Position numbers and translations under genes: made by a program | The notes under the pieces: generated by a model | The model's input: only the letters and a program-made list of their open reading frames with translations | Databases searched by the model: none | Told to the model about the DNA's origin: nothing | Shown: in pieces, positions 45,078 to 54,238 of the stretch | Numbering within the stretch: the stretch's first letter is position 1 | How the letters are laid out: every line of letters starts with the position of its first letter | Source of the DNA: Cryphonectria parasitica EP155 | Taxonomy: Eukaryota > Ascomycota > Sordariomycetes > Diaporthales > Cryphonectriaceae | NCBI RefSeq assembly: GCF_011745365.1 | Contig: NW_024468909.1 | Coordinates: 6,944,001 to 7,008,000, forward strand | Direction of reading: 5' to 3' | Length of the DNA stretch: 64,000 nt

Positions 45078-47132
45078 ATGGACATGACCATCTCGGATAA
45101 GGAGATCTCCCTGGCTACAGCTAGCGCCTTGTACTCAGGCGTACCACTCGAGCTCAACAAAACCAATTCATTCCGTCTGCTCGAAGTCCTGCCAGGCGGT
45201 CCCGGTGACCCTGTCGCCGTCCATTTACTCGAAAGTGATCTCAGCAAAGGCCCCAAATATGAGGCAGTCTCTTATACATGGGGCGATCCGTCCACAAAGC
45301 AGGTTATCCAAGTTGAGCGTTCATGGACGAGCAGCAACACAGACGCCTTGCAACCTGCGACCACCAGCTTCGAGGTCACGGTCAACTGCTACAATGCCAT
45401 CCGCCGCCTCCGCAGCGCCGCAGAGAAACGGGTCCTCTGGATAGACGCCATTTGTATCGATCAGAGATCCACCCGGGAAAAGACCCATCAGCTTAGTATC
45501 ATGGCGCAAATCTATAGCAGTGCTTCGCAGGTGCTGGTACATCTTGGGGAGGCTGCCGATGATAGCGACGCGGTGATGGACTGGATCAATGAGCTTTATG
45601 AGCCTTCTGACTACGGTCAATTGTCAGACAGCTCTAGTCGCTATCAGCCAGATAATGAGCTTATCCACAAGTTCCTATGTCGCCCTTGGTTTCACCGCAT
45701 TTGGGTGCTGCAAGAGATCGCGCACGCGACGTCAGCGACTGTGTACTGCGGCAGCAAGGAGTCGAGCTGGGCAAGTCTTCAGAATTTCAAGCAATGGGGT
45801 ATCTCGTCAGGTTCCTTTTCGACAAATCCTTTTATCGATGGCACATTCAGAAAAGATAGATTTTACAATCTTCCCGCAGCGTTCCGCCACTCCAAGGATA
45901 TTCGATATGGCTCGTTCTCGCAACGTCTAATGGGGAAATTGGCGGAAACCAGACACTGCCAGGCCTCGGATCCCAGGGACAAGCTATTTGCCATTCTGCC
46001 ACTTCTGGACCTAGAAACAAGAGTAGCTGCTGAGACGGAGAATTGGCGGTTGAAAGATCCCGAACAACAGCAGAGTGACAGGAATAAGCTGGCAGACAAG
46101 AAAATACTTGATTATCGTCTTCCGGTGTCGAAGGTCTTCACAGAATTAAGCCTGTACCTGCAAGAAAATCTCGGCGTGGCCTCTATCCTTGCAAAAGCAG
46201 GAGGGTCATATCAGTTACCAGGGCTACCTTCATGGGCGCTGAGCTGGGAGATGGGGAGGCAGCCAAGAGCTCTGACTGATACTCGCCACTACATGCCTCA
46301 AGGTAGGCAGGAATGGACTGCTTCGTGGCTCGAGGATGATGGCTTGACGAGCCCCACCAAACTCGAATTAAGGGCAGCCCGCCTCGGCACTATATGCGCG
46401 GTGGGTATTAAATGTGACATAGGAGAGGGCATATTTCCTCTGGCACAATGGAGAAGGCTGGTGAGGGAACACAAGCCCGAGTATCTCACCGCGACCTTTG
46501 CCTCACAGTACACTCGGCGGCCTTGGCTCTCGGCATTCACACTGTTATTATCTCACGATAACGCCGTCTACGATAAACCTCTCATGGCAGTCCTTGATGC
46601 TGTGTGGAAGCACTACGCGAGCGAGGAAGAAGGTGCTGATTTTGTGGAGATGGAAGCGAACCCAACCGTGCTAGGGAGAAGAGGAGGGAGAAGGGACAAA
46701 GGGCTTGATATGGGACAGCCCGCGGAGAAGCAATCCCTGATCGCCAAACTTAGGTCTATAGTGGCGAGCGGAGGAAGCCCTGCACAGATTTCCAAAAGGA
46801 TGATCCTCGCCTGCGAGGGCCGAAGTCTGGTGCTCACGGACACGGGGCTCATGGGCCTCGCTATCAACGACGCAAAGGTTGGCGATGTCCTTTATGCAGA
46901 TCTAAAATTGCATCGCGCATTTACATTTAGACGATGTGAGACACCACGTGCGGTGGATCCCCTAAGCAACAACTTTACGCTCGTTGGCGATTGCTATGTT
47001 CATCGAGCTTCGTCGGCAGATCGTTTCTGGCCCTCGGATGGCGACGAGACAGAAGTTAGAAAGCTGGTGAGAAGTTGGATAGATCAGGAGGAGAAGAGGT
47101 ACAGCAGAGAGGAAGACATCGTTATTTGGTAG
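45078..47132 (+). CDS. HET-domain protein (heterokaryon incompatibility family)
   Basis: A single exon encodes 684 residues from the first ATG (45078); the codon at 45063 is TTG. The three HET blocks are present: KYEAVSYTWGD (residues 60-70), RVLWIDAICIDQ (119-130, followed by QLSIMAQIYSSASQVLVHLG) and the block with FLCRPWFHRIWVLQEIAHA. The conserved LFAILPLL segment follows (DPRDKLFAILPLLD). HET domains trigger cell death after recognition of non-self, typically on hyphal fusion. The C-terminal half has no other domain I can name, except a closing LTDTGLMGLAIND...GDVLYADL motif common at HET protein ends. It has no NACHT or WD repeats. Partially decayed coding fragments flank it on both sides. 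Confidence 0.9.
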   Translation: MDMTISDKEISLATASALYSGVPLELNKTNSFRLLEVLPGGPGDPVAVHLLESDLSKGPKYEAVSYTWGDPSTKQVIQVERSWTSSNTDALQPATTSFEVTVNCYNAIRRLRSAAEKRVLWIDAICIDQRSTREKTHQLSIMAQIYSSASQVLVHLGEAADDSDAVMDWINELYEPSDYGQLSDSSSRYQPDNELIHKFLCRPWFHRIWVLQEIAHATSATVYCGSKESSWASLQNFKQWGISSGSFSTNPFIDGTFRKDRFYNLPAAFRHSKDIRYGSFSQRLMGKLAETRHCQASDPRDKLFAILPLLDLETRVAAETENWRLKDPEQQQSDRNKLADKKILDYRLPVSKVFTELSLYLQENLGVASILAKAGGSYQLPGLPSWALSWEMGRQPRALTDTRHYMPQGRQEWTASWLEDDGLTSPTKLELRAARLGTICAVGIKCDIGEGIFPLAQWRRLVREHKPEYLTATFASQYTRRPWLSAFTLLLSHDNAVYDKPLMAVLDAVWKHYASEEEGADFVEMEANPTVLGRRGGRRDKGLDMGQPAEKQSLIAKLRSIVASGGSPAQISKRMILACEGRSLVLTDTGLMGLAINDAKVGDVLYADLKLHRAFTFRRCETPRAVDPLSNNFTLVGDCYVHRASSADRFWPSDGDETEVRKLVRSWIDQEEKRYSREEDIVIW

Positions 47133-47402
47133 TTGTTCATGCACATGACTGCTTGTTTTTAGTGCCTTCTATTCCAAACAACTTTTGACAAAACCTCATC
47201 TCCATCTGAAATGGGAAACATAATATTGAAATTGATCTATGTCAGTGGCATCCAGCAGTACCCAGGTCATATCATGTACCAGGAAGCAGGCATAGTATAG
47301 GACTCAATGATGCTGATCAGACATGTCCATTGCTGTGTCAATCTCCTCCTTGACTTACTGATCAATTTATCCTATCTGTTATCTATACTTTAAATTTTGG
47401 AT
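47133..47402. other. Short intergenic stretch downstream of the HET gene
   Basis: AT-rich, no frame. Separates the HET gene from decayed fragment B. Confidence 0.4.
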
Positions 47403-47696
47403 CTAACTTTGAGTTTCTTTATGTTTATATTGCTGATCAGCAGACCCTAAGGTGCTGTAAGAGGCTCCTTCATTAGCTATTTCCGACCCGCGCTTATACG
47501 CTATCGACAGCCACTTCTTCATCTCCTTTCCGTCCATATTGCTATACGCATCTTCTTCCAGGCCAGGGCCGCTGTACGTTATTAGAGGCTCTGTTATAGG
47601 GTCTTTCTGCTCTGCAGTGCTGTGCGAGATGGCCCAAGGTGGCCTAGCCGATGTGAATGCGGGCGCACCATGACAGCCCCTCGCGTGATTTTCGCC
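47403..47696 (-). pseudogene. Decayed protein-coding fragment B (unknown family, probably the same as fragment A)
   Basis: The minus strand is open for 98 codons without an obvious start. The distal part reads like real protein: KDPITEPLITYSGPGLEEDAY, then NMDGKEMKKWLSIAYKRGSE and IANEGASYSTLGSADQQYKH. It ends at a TAG (47403-47405). The beginning (TEPL..ITYSG) is similar in protein and DNA to the broken end of fragment A (TDPLAVISY), so A and B look like the front and back halves of one family. An acceptor-like CTGCAG lies just before the well-conserved part. It could be the last exon of an unrecognised gene, but no upstream exons were found. Confidence 0.35.
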
Positions 47697-48608
47697 TCAG
47701 CTTCGTTATCTCATCAGGCCACCTTGGACACCATTCACAGCGGGGCCAGCCCTCACCGAGCCGTATCGCGCGCAAGACACAGGTAGGGAAGGAAGAAGTC
47801 CAAAGTACAAGAAGGGGACTCTGGCGAGGCGAATCCATTTTATATTTGCGGGATATCGGGCTGTTCTACAGTCAAGTAACCACTACACCACACGCCCTCG
47901 GATCATAAGCACAGGTTCTGGCTAGATCTATAGAGCTAGGTCAATATATTCATCCTGATTCGCATGGCATCCACCCTATATCCATTAATTGACAAAGAGC
48001 CATAACCTCCTAGCTCTTGCAGCCACCATGTGCAGGTTCATTGTCAGAGCGGGACCAAAGACTCCTTGTCAGAGTGTTTCTCTGCAGCCCCAACATAATG
48101 CCTTTGTGGTTGATGACTATGATCTTTGCTACAGAGCCTAATACAATAGCCACTTTGTTCTCCTCAGCACACTGCAAACTTGGTGGAGTTCATGATGCAA
48201 TTCGACCATAGTACCAGATGCACAACTGGTGCATGCCTCAACCTCGACCATGGTATCCTTGAAAGACAAGCCACACTAATAAGAGCATTGTGCTTTAGGT
48301 TCAATGTAGATTGTGAGAATACTCATCCTCAAAATGCGCTCAGTCCCTTACTTCTGTCATCCTCGATCCTAAAGACTTGCTCTCCTTGTAGCTGCATCTC
48401 CATTGTCATTCCCTCGTCTCTTTTCCATTTCAGTAACAACAGTCTGATAATCTGTACCAAAAAACCGGTCGAGAGCAGGATCTCTCTTGTTAGACGCCTA
48501 AGACTCTTCAGGGATTTCAGATTTCGACCAGGGCGCCAGGTTACTTCATAACTTCTATACAGCGCTGGCTTGCCTGTGTCAGACCTGGCAGCCTCGTTTT
48601 CTCTGAAT
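47697..48608. other. Intergenic upstream of the SNF2-like gene
   Basis: Promoter region of the SNF2-like gene. A tRNA-like box-A sequence (GGTGTAGTGGTTA on the minus strand, about 47878-47890) is present but does not fold as an intact tRNA. The open frame at 48180-48551 has no domain. Confidence 0.45.
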
Positions 48609-49930
48609 ATGGCATACGCAGACAGCAACAGAGATATGCCCGAGCAAGATGTAAACAAACCAATGAACATGGACATCTACAAGGACTTCATGCAACTCCC
48701 CTCGAGAAGGAACTTCCGACCCAAGACTTTGGAACAGTGCACGTACCTCATCGCGAGCGACCATAAGGACCTCCCCTTCGCAGAAGTTGAGTACTGGGGC
48801 CACTGCAGCGACTTTCTCCACACGGACAAACAGGGTCGGAGGTGGATCTCGTCCCTATCCGAGTTCATCACAAGGGCACTGTTCGAGCTGCGCATCCAGA
48901 CACAGGAGGGGACGGGGACCTCGTACGAGTTCTATCACTTGTTGGTCGCGTACGGCGTGGAGGGGCGCTATGAATGCCTGCACAGGACGGACGAGGCCTT
49001 TCACAGGGCCGTCCGGGCCTACGAGCGCGCCTGGCGCCTCCAGCAGGAGCAGGCGTGCGTGTTGCAGTTCCGGTTCCAGTGGTGCCTGCGCCCAACGCTC
49101 TTCCACGTGCCTGGGCCGGCGCAGAATGTGACCAGCTACCTTCTCGACCGTTCCCTTCGCGGCAAAGGCTTCAGCATCAAGTACGATGATGACGACTTGG
49201 CGATCCGCCATAATGCCCTCGAGAATGATTTGGAGAGGAGTGAGGTCGACGACTCAGCAATAGGCCCCAAGATGCCCACGCCTCGACGTCCAGCCGCAGC
49301 ATTGACAGTCAACATGGATGCCGTCACCCCTTGGCCAAATAATATCACGCCTCCGAACACTGCTGGTGTTCTTCCGAGCGCGTTACCAACAATACCCACT
49401 AAGGGCTCCGCCAACAGCAGTTTCCTTCCCAAATACGCCAATTCTTTCGGCAAGAACATCTCCAAGATCAGCAGCAGCGTGCGCTATGCCGTCTCCAGCA
49501 GTGCCCGTTCACACAGAGACACGGAGGCGGTCCTGCAGAGTCTCGGGTCCGAGATCAAGTATGGCGGTCTTCACAACCTCGACGGCATGTTGCCGGCCAT
49601 GAACTCGCCCTCTGCAGACGAGTGGGCGGCCTGCTGCAGTATTTTCCCCCACCTCGTGCCCAGCCAGCTCGCACTGGAGCCAAAAGCCCGCTCGATCCGG
49701 TTCCCTTCCTCCAGGCTCGCTGTCACCCCGCCTCAGTTCTACAGCGCGGTCAGGATCCTCCAGGGCACCGGCGGGCTCCTCAGCCACGACATGGGGCTTG
49801 GGAAGACGCATACTGTCCTGGCGGCCGTGGCTCTCAAGGCACTGGTCGCTGCGTCCAAGGGCCGTTGTCTGCGCGACTGGGGGTCTCCGTTTGCACACCA
49901 TCACCTCCCCATGGGCGCCAAGGATAGAAT

Positions 49931-50008
<78 letters not shown>

Positions 50009-51871
50009 TCCAAGCCAGCGGGAGCGTCCTGGTGATGTGGTGTGCTACTGCGTGCCGGACGGGCTTACCAGGAGGATCGCGGAACTGCTGCGGCCTGGGG
50101 CGTCTCTTATTCAGGTGCCTGGAGCGATGATGGCGGGCTGGACCAAGGCGATCGAGGCTGCCGAGTTCAGGCCCTCTGTCTACAATTTTGTCGTCGTCTC
50201 GCAGGGCGCTGAGGTTTCATCACACCTCAAGCGCAGCCTGGACAGCTTCAAGGACAAGTTCAAGATGGGCGCCGTGACCAAGAAGGAGGTGGTCCGGAAC
50301 ACGTTCGATCTCGAGTGGACCAGCCATGCGACGCTTGAGTCGGTGGGCTCGATCATTTTTCTTGTATCGCACGGCGACGAATCCTTTTTTCGGACTTTTC
50401 AGCATCGTCCTAATAACCTGCGCCCGCGCCCGCACCCCAAGTGTGTTTTCGAGCGCGAGACTGTCTATGCAGCTCCGGTGGGCTTGACTCTGATCGATGA
50501 GGCTCATCTTCCTGGCATTTACGACCGAGGGCGTGCTCCTATGATATTGGCAATGTAAGTAGTTTCTCATAAGCGAGAAGACGGTTCCCTCCTCCTTTCA
50601 GGACTGAATACAGATGGAAAAAAAGATGTGTTGCTAACTTTCTTTGTTCTTTCTTTCTCTCTCACAGGATTCACAAATTCATTCTCGACGCCAACATTTG
50701 GCTTGTCACAGGCACCCCCTTTGGAGATACAGGTATTGAGAACATCGTGTTCCCAATGCAACTTATCGACGTCTTCCGACACTCTCGCATGCCCAATCTC
50801 GTCACGCTCTACAACAAGGCACTGGAAAAAGGAGACAAGAGACACACCCGCGCGTTCGAGGATGAATTCCAAGCCATTTTCAGCCCGGAGATGGTCGTGC
50901 GCTTCTCACACAGCTCCTTGTTCCTCGGCCAGCCCGTCTCGAGCATCCAGACCGTCCAGCCCCGAATCGTCTCGGCGCCCACACCCAAGGCCTTCAGGGC
51001 GCACGTCCAGAGACTCGCCGACACCGCCAGACAACACAGCAGCACCGCGAATCTCGGCCACGCAGGCCTGCTCGACAAGATCCCCAAGCGGCTCCTCGAC
51101 GAGCTCTACTTTGTCTCCCTGTTCCCAGCCGCGGCACGGCTCCTCAACGACGGCACGCTCAAAGTGCACGACGCGCACATGCGCAGCTCCATCCGCGCCC
51201 TGGACGACAGGACCCAGATCCTGCGTCTCCCCGACGTGCAGCGGTTCTGGAAGACGGTCGGGCGCGACAGCCCCAAGCTGCGCCTCCTCCTGGCCGAGAT
51301 CGACCGAGCCAATGCAGACGTGCGCCCCCGCCCTGCACCAGCCAGCACCACGCCCGCCCGGTTCCAGAAGGGCCCTGTCGACCACGACCTCGTGCTGAAG
51401 AAGGTGGTCGTCCTGGCGCCCACGGTGGCCAGCGCGGTGTTCCTGTACGCGTACCTCAGACAAGAGCCGGCGCTCCGCCCCAGGGCCATCGAGCCCGTGC
51501 TCTACCACGAAGACCTCTCGCGCGGCCAGCGCGCCCGCGTCGAGGACGACTTCAACAGCCTCGACCGCGGGCGGAGCGCGGCGCGGCGGGCGCGCACCTT
51601 TGTGGCGACCATGGCCGGCGCCGCGGCGGGCTTGAACCTGCAGGTGGCTAACTACCAGGTGCTGACGAGCCCGTGTGCCGGGGCGGCGCAGCTGGCGCAG
51701 GCGTTTGCGAGGACGAACCGCGCGGGCCAGCCTTTGCCTGTGGAGCACTGTGTGCTTGTTTTGGATGATAGTCCTGTGGATCGGGTTCATCTGGCTGGGC
51801 TGGCGCAGCAGGAGATTGGGTCGGATCCTTTTGATGTGGCGCAGGCGCTGGAGATTCGCAAGGAGGGTTGA
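48609..51871 (+). CDS. SNF2-family ATPase (divergent) with polyglutamine insertion
   Basis: Two exons (48609-50554 and 50668-51871) encode 1049 residues. Helicase motifs occur in SNF2 order: Q/motif I region QFYSAVRILQGTGGLLSHDMGLGKTHT (Walker A GLGKT, 396-400), motif II DEAH (630-633), motif III VTGTPF (662-667), a second RecA lobe with VVVLAPTVASAVFLY, and motif VI QAFARTNRAGQ (993-1003). The protein should couple ATP hydrolysis to DNA translocation or chromatin/protein remodelling in the nucleus. Between motifs I and II lies a run of 25 Gln. The 390-residue N-terminus has no domain I can name. The usual Snf2 motif Ia is weak, so the protein is divergent. AT|GTAAGT and CTCACAG splice sites rejoin codon 649. 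It is the next gene after the HET gene, same strand. Confidence 0.82.
49932..50006 (+). repeat. Coding (CAG)n/(CAA)n repeat, 25 Gln
   Basis: About nine CAG codons pass into a longer run of CAA codons, all in frame with the SNF2-like gene (residues 442-466). On the other strand it would code for poly-Leu, which creates a false antisense frame. Confidence 0.92.
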
Positions 51872-51913
51872 GGAGGAGGAGGAGGAGGAGGAGGAGGAGG
51901 AGGAGGAGGAGGG
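51870..51913. repeat. (AGG)n microsatellite at the SNF2-like stop codon
   Basis: Fourteen or so AGG triplets begin at the stop codon. Loss of the stop would extend the protein by a run of Gly/Glu, depending on frame. Confidence 0.88.
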
Positions 51914-52357
51914 GATGAGGAGGGGATGAGGTCTCTTAGGTTGAGAAAAGAAGAGTTGTTGGAAAGGATAAGCTGAGTATCGGAGTTTCCTTTGTTATTC
52001 AACTTTGTGTTTAGTTGAGTTGCTAACATGAATCTTTCAGTCTTGACATTGATTATACGTTATAAGTCTTCCGCCTTTTGAGATTTCCAGAGAGGAATAG
52101 AGTATATTGACTTTGGAAACAAGAGTAGTGATTGGAGAACAACACAAATTGTTCAGTCTTCAGGTAAGCCTTTTTCATTTTCTGCAAGAGTTACTACAAG
52201 TCGTGACAAGATATACTGCACATCATACTATATTTTATATATACAATATATACATTGTTTTCTTTCATGAAAAGAACATTAGACATAACTCTTAGTTAAA
52301 CTACTTCTTGCAGTCCAGTTGTTGAAGCAACACACGGTCCAACATGACAAGCCTAAT
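51872..52357. other. Convergent intergenic of the SNF2-like and tannase genes
   Basis: Shared 3' region of two genes facing each other; AT-rich with a TATATA cluster (about 52231-52255). No coding signal. Confidence 0.55.
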
Positions 52358-53557
52358 TTAATAGACGGGCAGCAGGAACGAGTCCAGGTCATAATCCCAG
52401 AACTCAATACTGGCCTCGTCATAGACACACTCCATGGTGGTGCCGTTGTTGGCCCAGTAGGGGCGCAGCGGGTACAGGCAGATCTGCTGGTTCTGGCCGA
52501 CATTGTCGCCCTGCAGCACGGTGGCGTTGAGGGTGTCGGGGGCGTTGCCGTTCTCGACCCAGTCGATGAGCACGGCCAGGTTGGTCTGGGGCCAGGGCCC
52601 GTTGGGCTCGTAGGTGTTGGGGGCGCAGTGGGAGCCGCCGGGGACGAGGAAGAGGCGGTAGAAATCCTGGGTGGCGGCGACGCTGTCGTTGTACGAGGCG
52701 CCGGGGTTCATGACCTGGCGCACCGAGTTCCAGTAGCGGATGGACGAGTCGGTGGGGATGCTGTAGTCGGACTCGCCGTGGTAGTGGATGATCTTGGTGC
52801 CGGCGTTGTTGATGGGCGACAGGTCGGGCCAGTTGGTCATCAGGCTGTCCTGGTACTCGTTCCAGCCCTGGTAGATCCAGTCGCGGAGCGTCGAGTAGGT
52901 CACGTTGTCGAGGTTGGGCAGGTTGTCGCCGACCGTCAGCTCGAGGAGGACCTCGACAAAGGAGCCGCCCAGCGAGGTCACGTCCAGCTCCCACTCGCCC
53001 GTCTCGGTGTTGTAGGTGGTCTCGGCGTCTGTGTAGGTCGAGGTAGGCGTGTACGAGAAGTACACCCGCTTGCCGTCGTCGTCGTGCAGGCCGTCGATGA
53101 TCTTTTGCGCCACGGCGATGCCCTCGGCGGACACGGTGCCGTTCTGGGCCGGCGTGCTGCCGCCGCCATACTGTCTCTTGCCGAAGCCACCGCTGGAGGC
53201 AGCACAGTAGTAAGGGAGACCCAGGGTGGCGCTGATGTTGTAGTTGGCCACGCACAGGTCGTTGCGGGACACGACGCCGTCCAGTCTGCCGTCGAGGCCG
53301 TCGCAGTTGGCAATGGTCTCGTTCATGATCTTCTCCAGCTCGCAGGGCGGAGGATAGTAGTCCAGCGTCTGCTCGACCACGTTGGAGTACAAGTGCTGCA
53401 CCTGCTGGAAGGCGAAGCGGAAGGCCGGGGCGCCGATGGCTGCGCCGTCGTAGGCGTCGCCGAACCGCTGGCCTTGGCTCCAGCCCTCACGACCACCCTC
53501 GGAGCAACCCTGTTTGATGAGAGAATATGTGTCAGTAATCATGTATATATTTATAAC

Positions 53558-53595
<38 letters not shown>

Positions 53596-54238
53596 GGGAA
53601 TAATTTACCTGGTAGTACGTGTACAGCTTGGTACCGTTCATCTCAAAAAAGTTCTGGGTAAATGCTCTCCCGACCAGACTCAACTCCCGGATGGCCTGGT
53701 ACCCAAACATGTACACATTCTGCCAGTCCACAGTGCCGTTCTCGACCAGGAACGTGGAGATGGCATTCTCCTGGTAGATGCCAAAGCCACCATCCGTCTG
53801 GCCCGACACGGCGCCGTACATGACGCCACCGGGCAGAGAGCCCAGGGCGGAGTTGATGGCATAGCCTCCTCCGCCCGTGGACAGCCAGCGGTTCTGGAAG
53901 TTGGCGGGCGACGGCAGCCACAGCGTGAGCAGCACAGAGTCGTCGCGGCCGTCGTGGCTGTAGGTGAAGGTCACGTTGCAGTAGTCGAAGTTGGCGGCAG
54001 GGAAGAAGTTGGAGTCGGTGGGGCCCACGGTGTAGTTGGTGACCGGGTTGGCGGTGACGCTGTCGCTGTTGATGGTTAGGCCGACGTAGTCGTAGAAGCC
54101 GCTTGCTGGGAGGTGGGCTGCGACGTAGGACGAGGTGCACACGTCGTCGAGGGTGGCGACGGCATGGGCTCCTGTCGCCGACATGGCCAGCGCCGTGGCG
54201 ACCACGAGGGCCTTCCGCGACATTTGCCGTTGGCTCAT
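52358..54238 (-). CDS. Secreted tannase / feruloyl esterase
   Basis: Two exons (54238-53609 and 53509-52358) encode 593 residues. A signal peptide follows the ATG at 54238 (ALVVATALAMSATGAHA). The catalytic Ser213 lies in GCSEGGREG, and the CS-D-HC arrangement of the family is present: Cys212-Ser213, an Asp in HGESDYSIPT, and His504-Cys505 in PGGSHCAP. These enzymes hydrolyse gallate or ferulate esters of tannins and plant-wall polysaccharides. Many N-glycosylation sequons occur. The 99-nt intron (53608-53510) sits immediately before GCSEGG, has no stop and is a multiple of three. Its sequence is a GA/TC repeat, so I treat it as intron because the family motif is continuous only after splicing. 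Confidence 0.88.
53563..53592. repeat. (GA)n microsatellite inside the tannase intron
   Basis: Fifteen GA units, read TC on the gene strand, within the frame-neutral intron. Confidence 0.9.

Noticed and set aside
47860..47905. tRNA-like sequence on the minus strand
   Set aside because: A box-A-like GGTGTAGTGGTTA and pairable ends are present, but there is no proper T arm or anticodon arm. At most a tRNA-derived relic.
49509..50006. Antisense frame with 25 Leu
   Set aside because: Reverse translation of the CAG/CAA repeat of the SNF2-like gene; no domain.
50906..51790. 294-codon antisense frame over the SNF2-like second exon
   Set aside because: GC-rich shadow of a well-supported coding exon.
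52319..53560. 413-codon plus-strand frame over the tannase gene
   Set aside because: Val/Gly-rich antisense shadow of the tannase exon 2.
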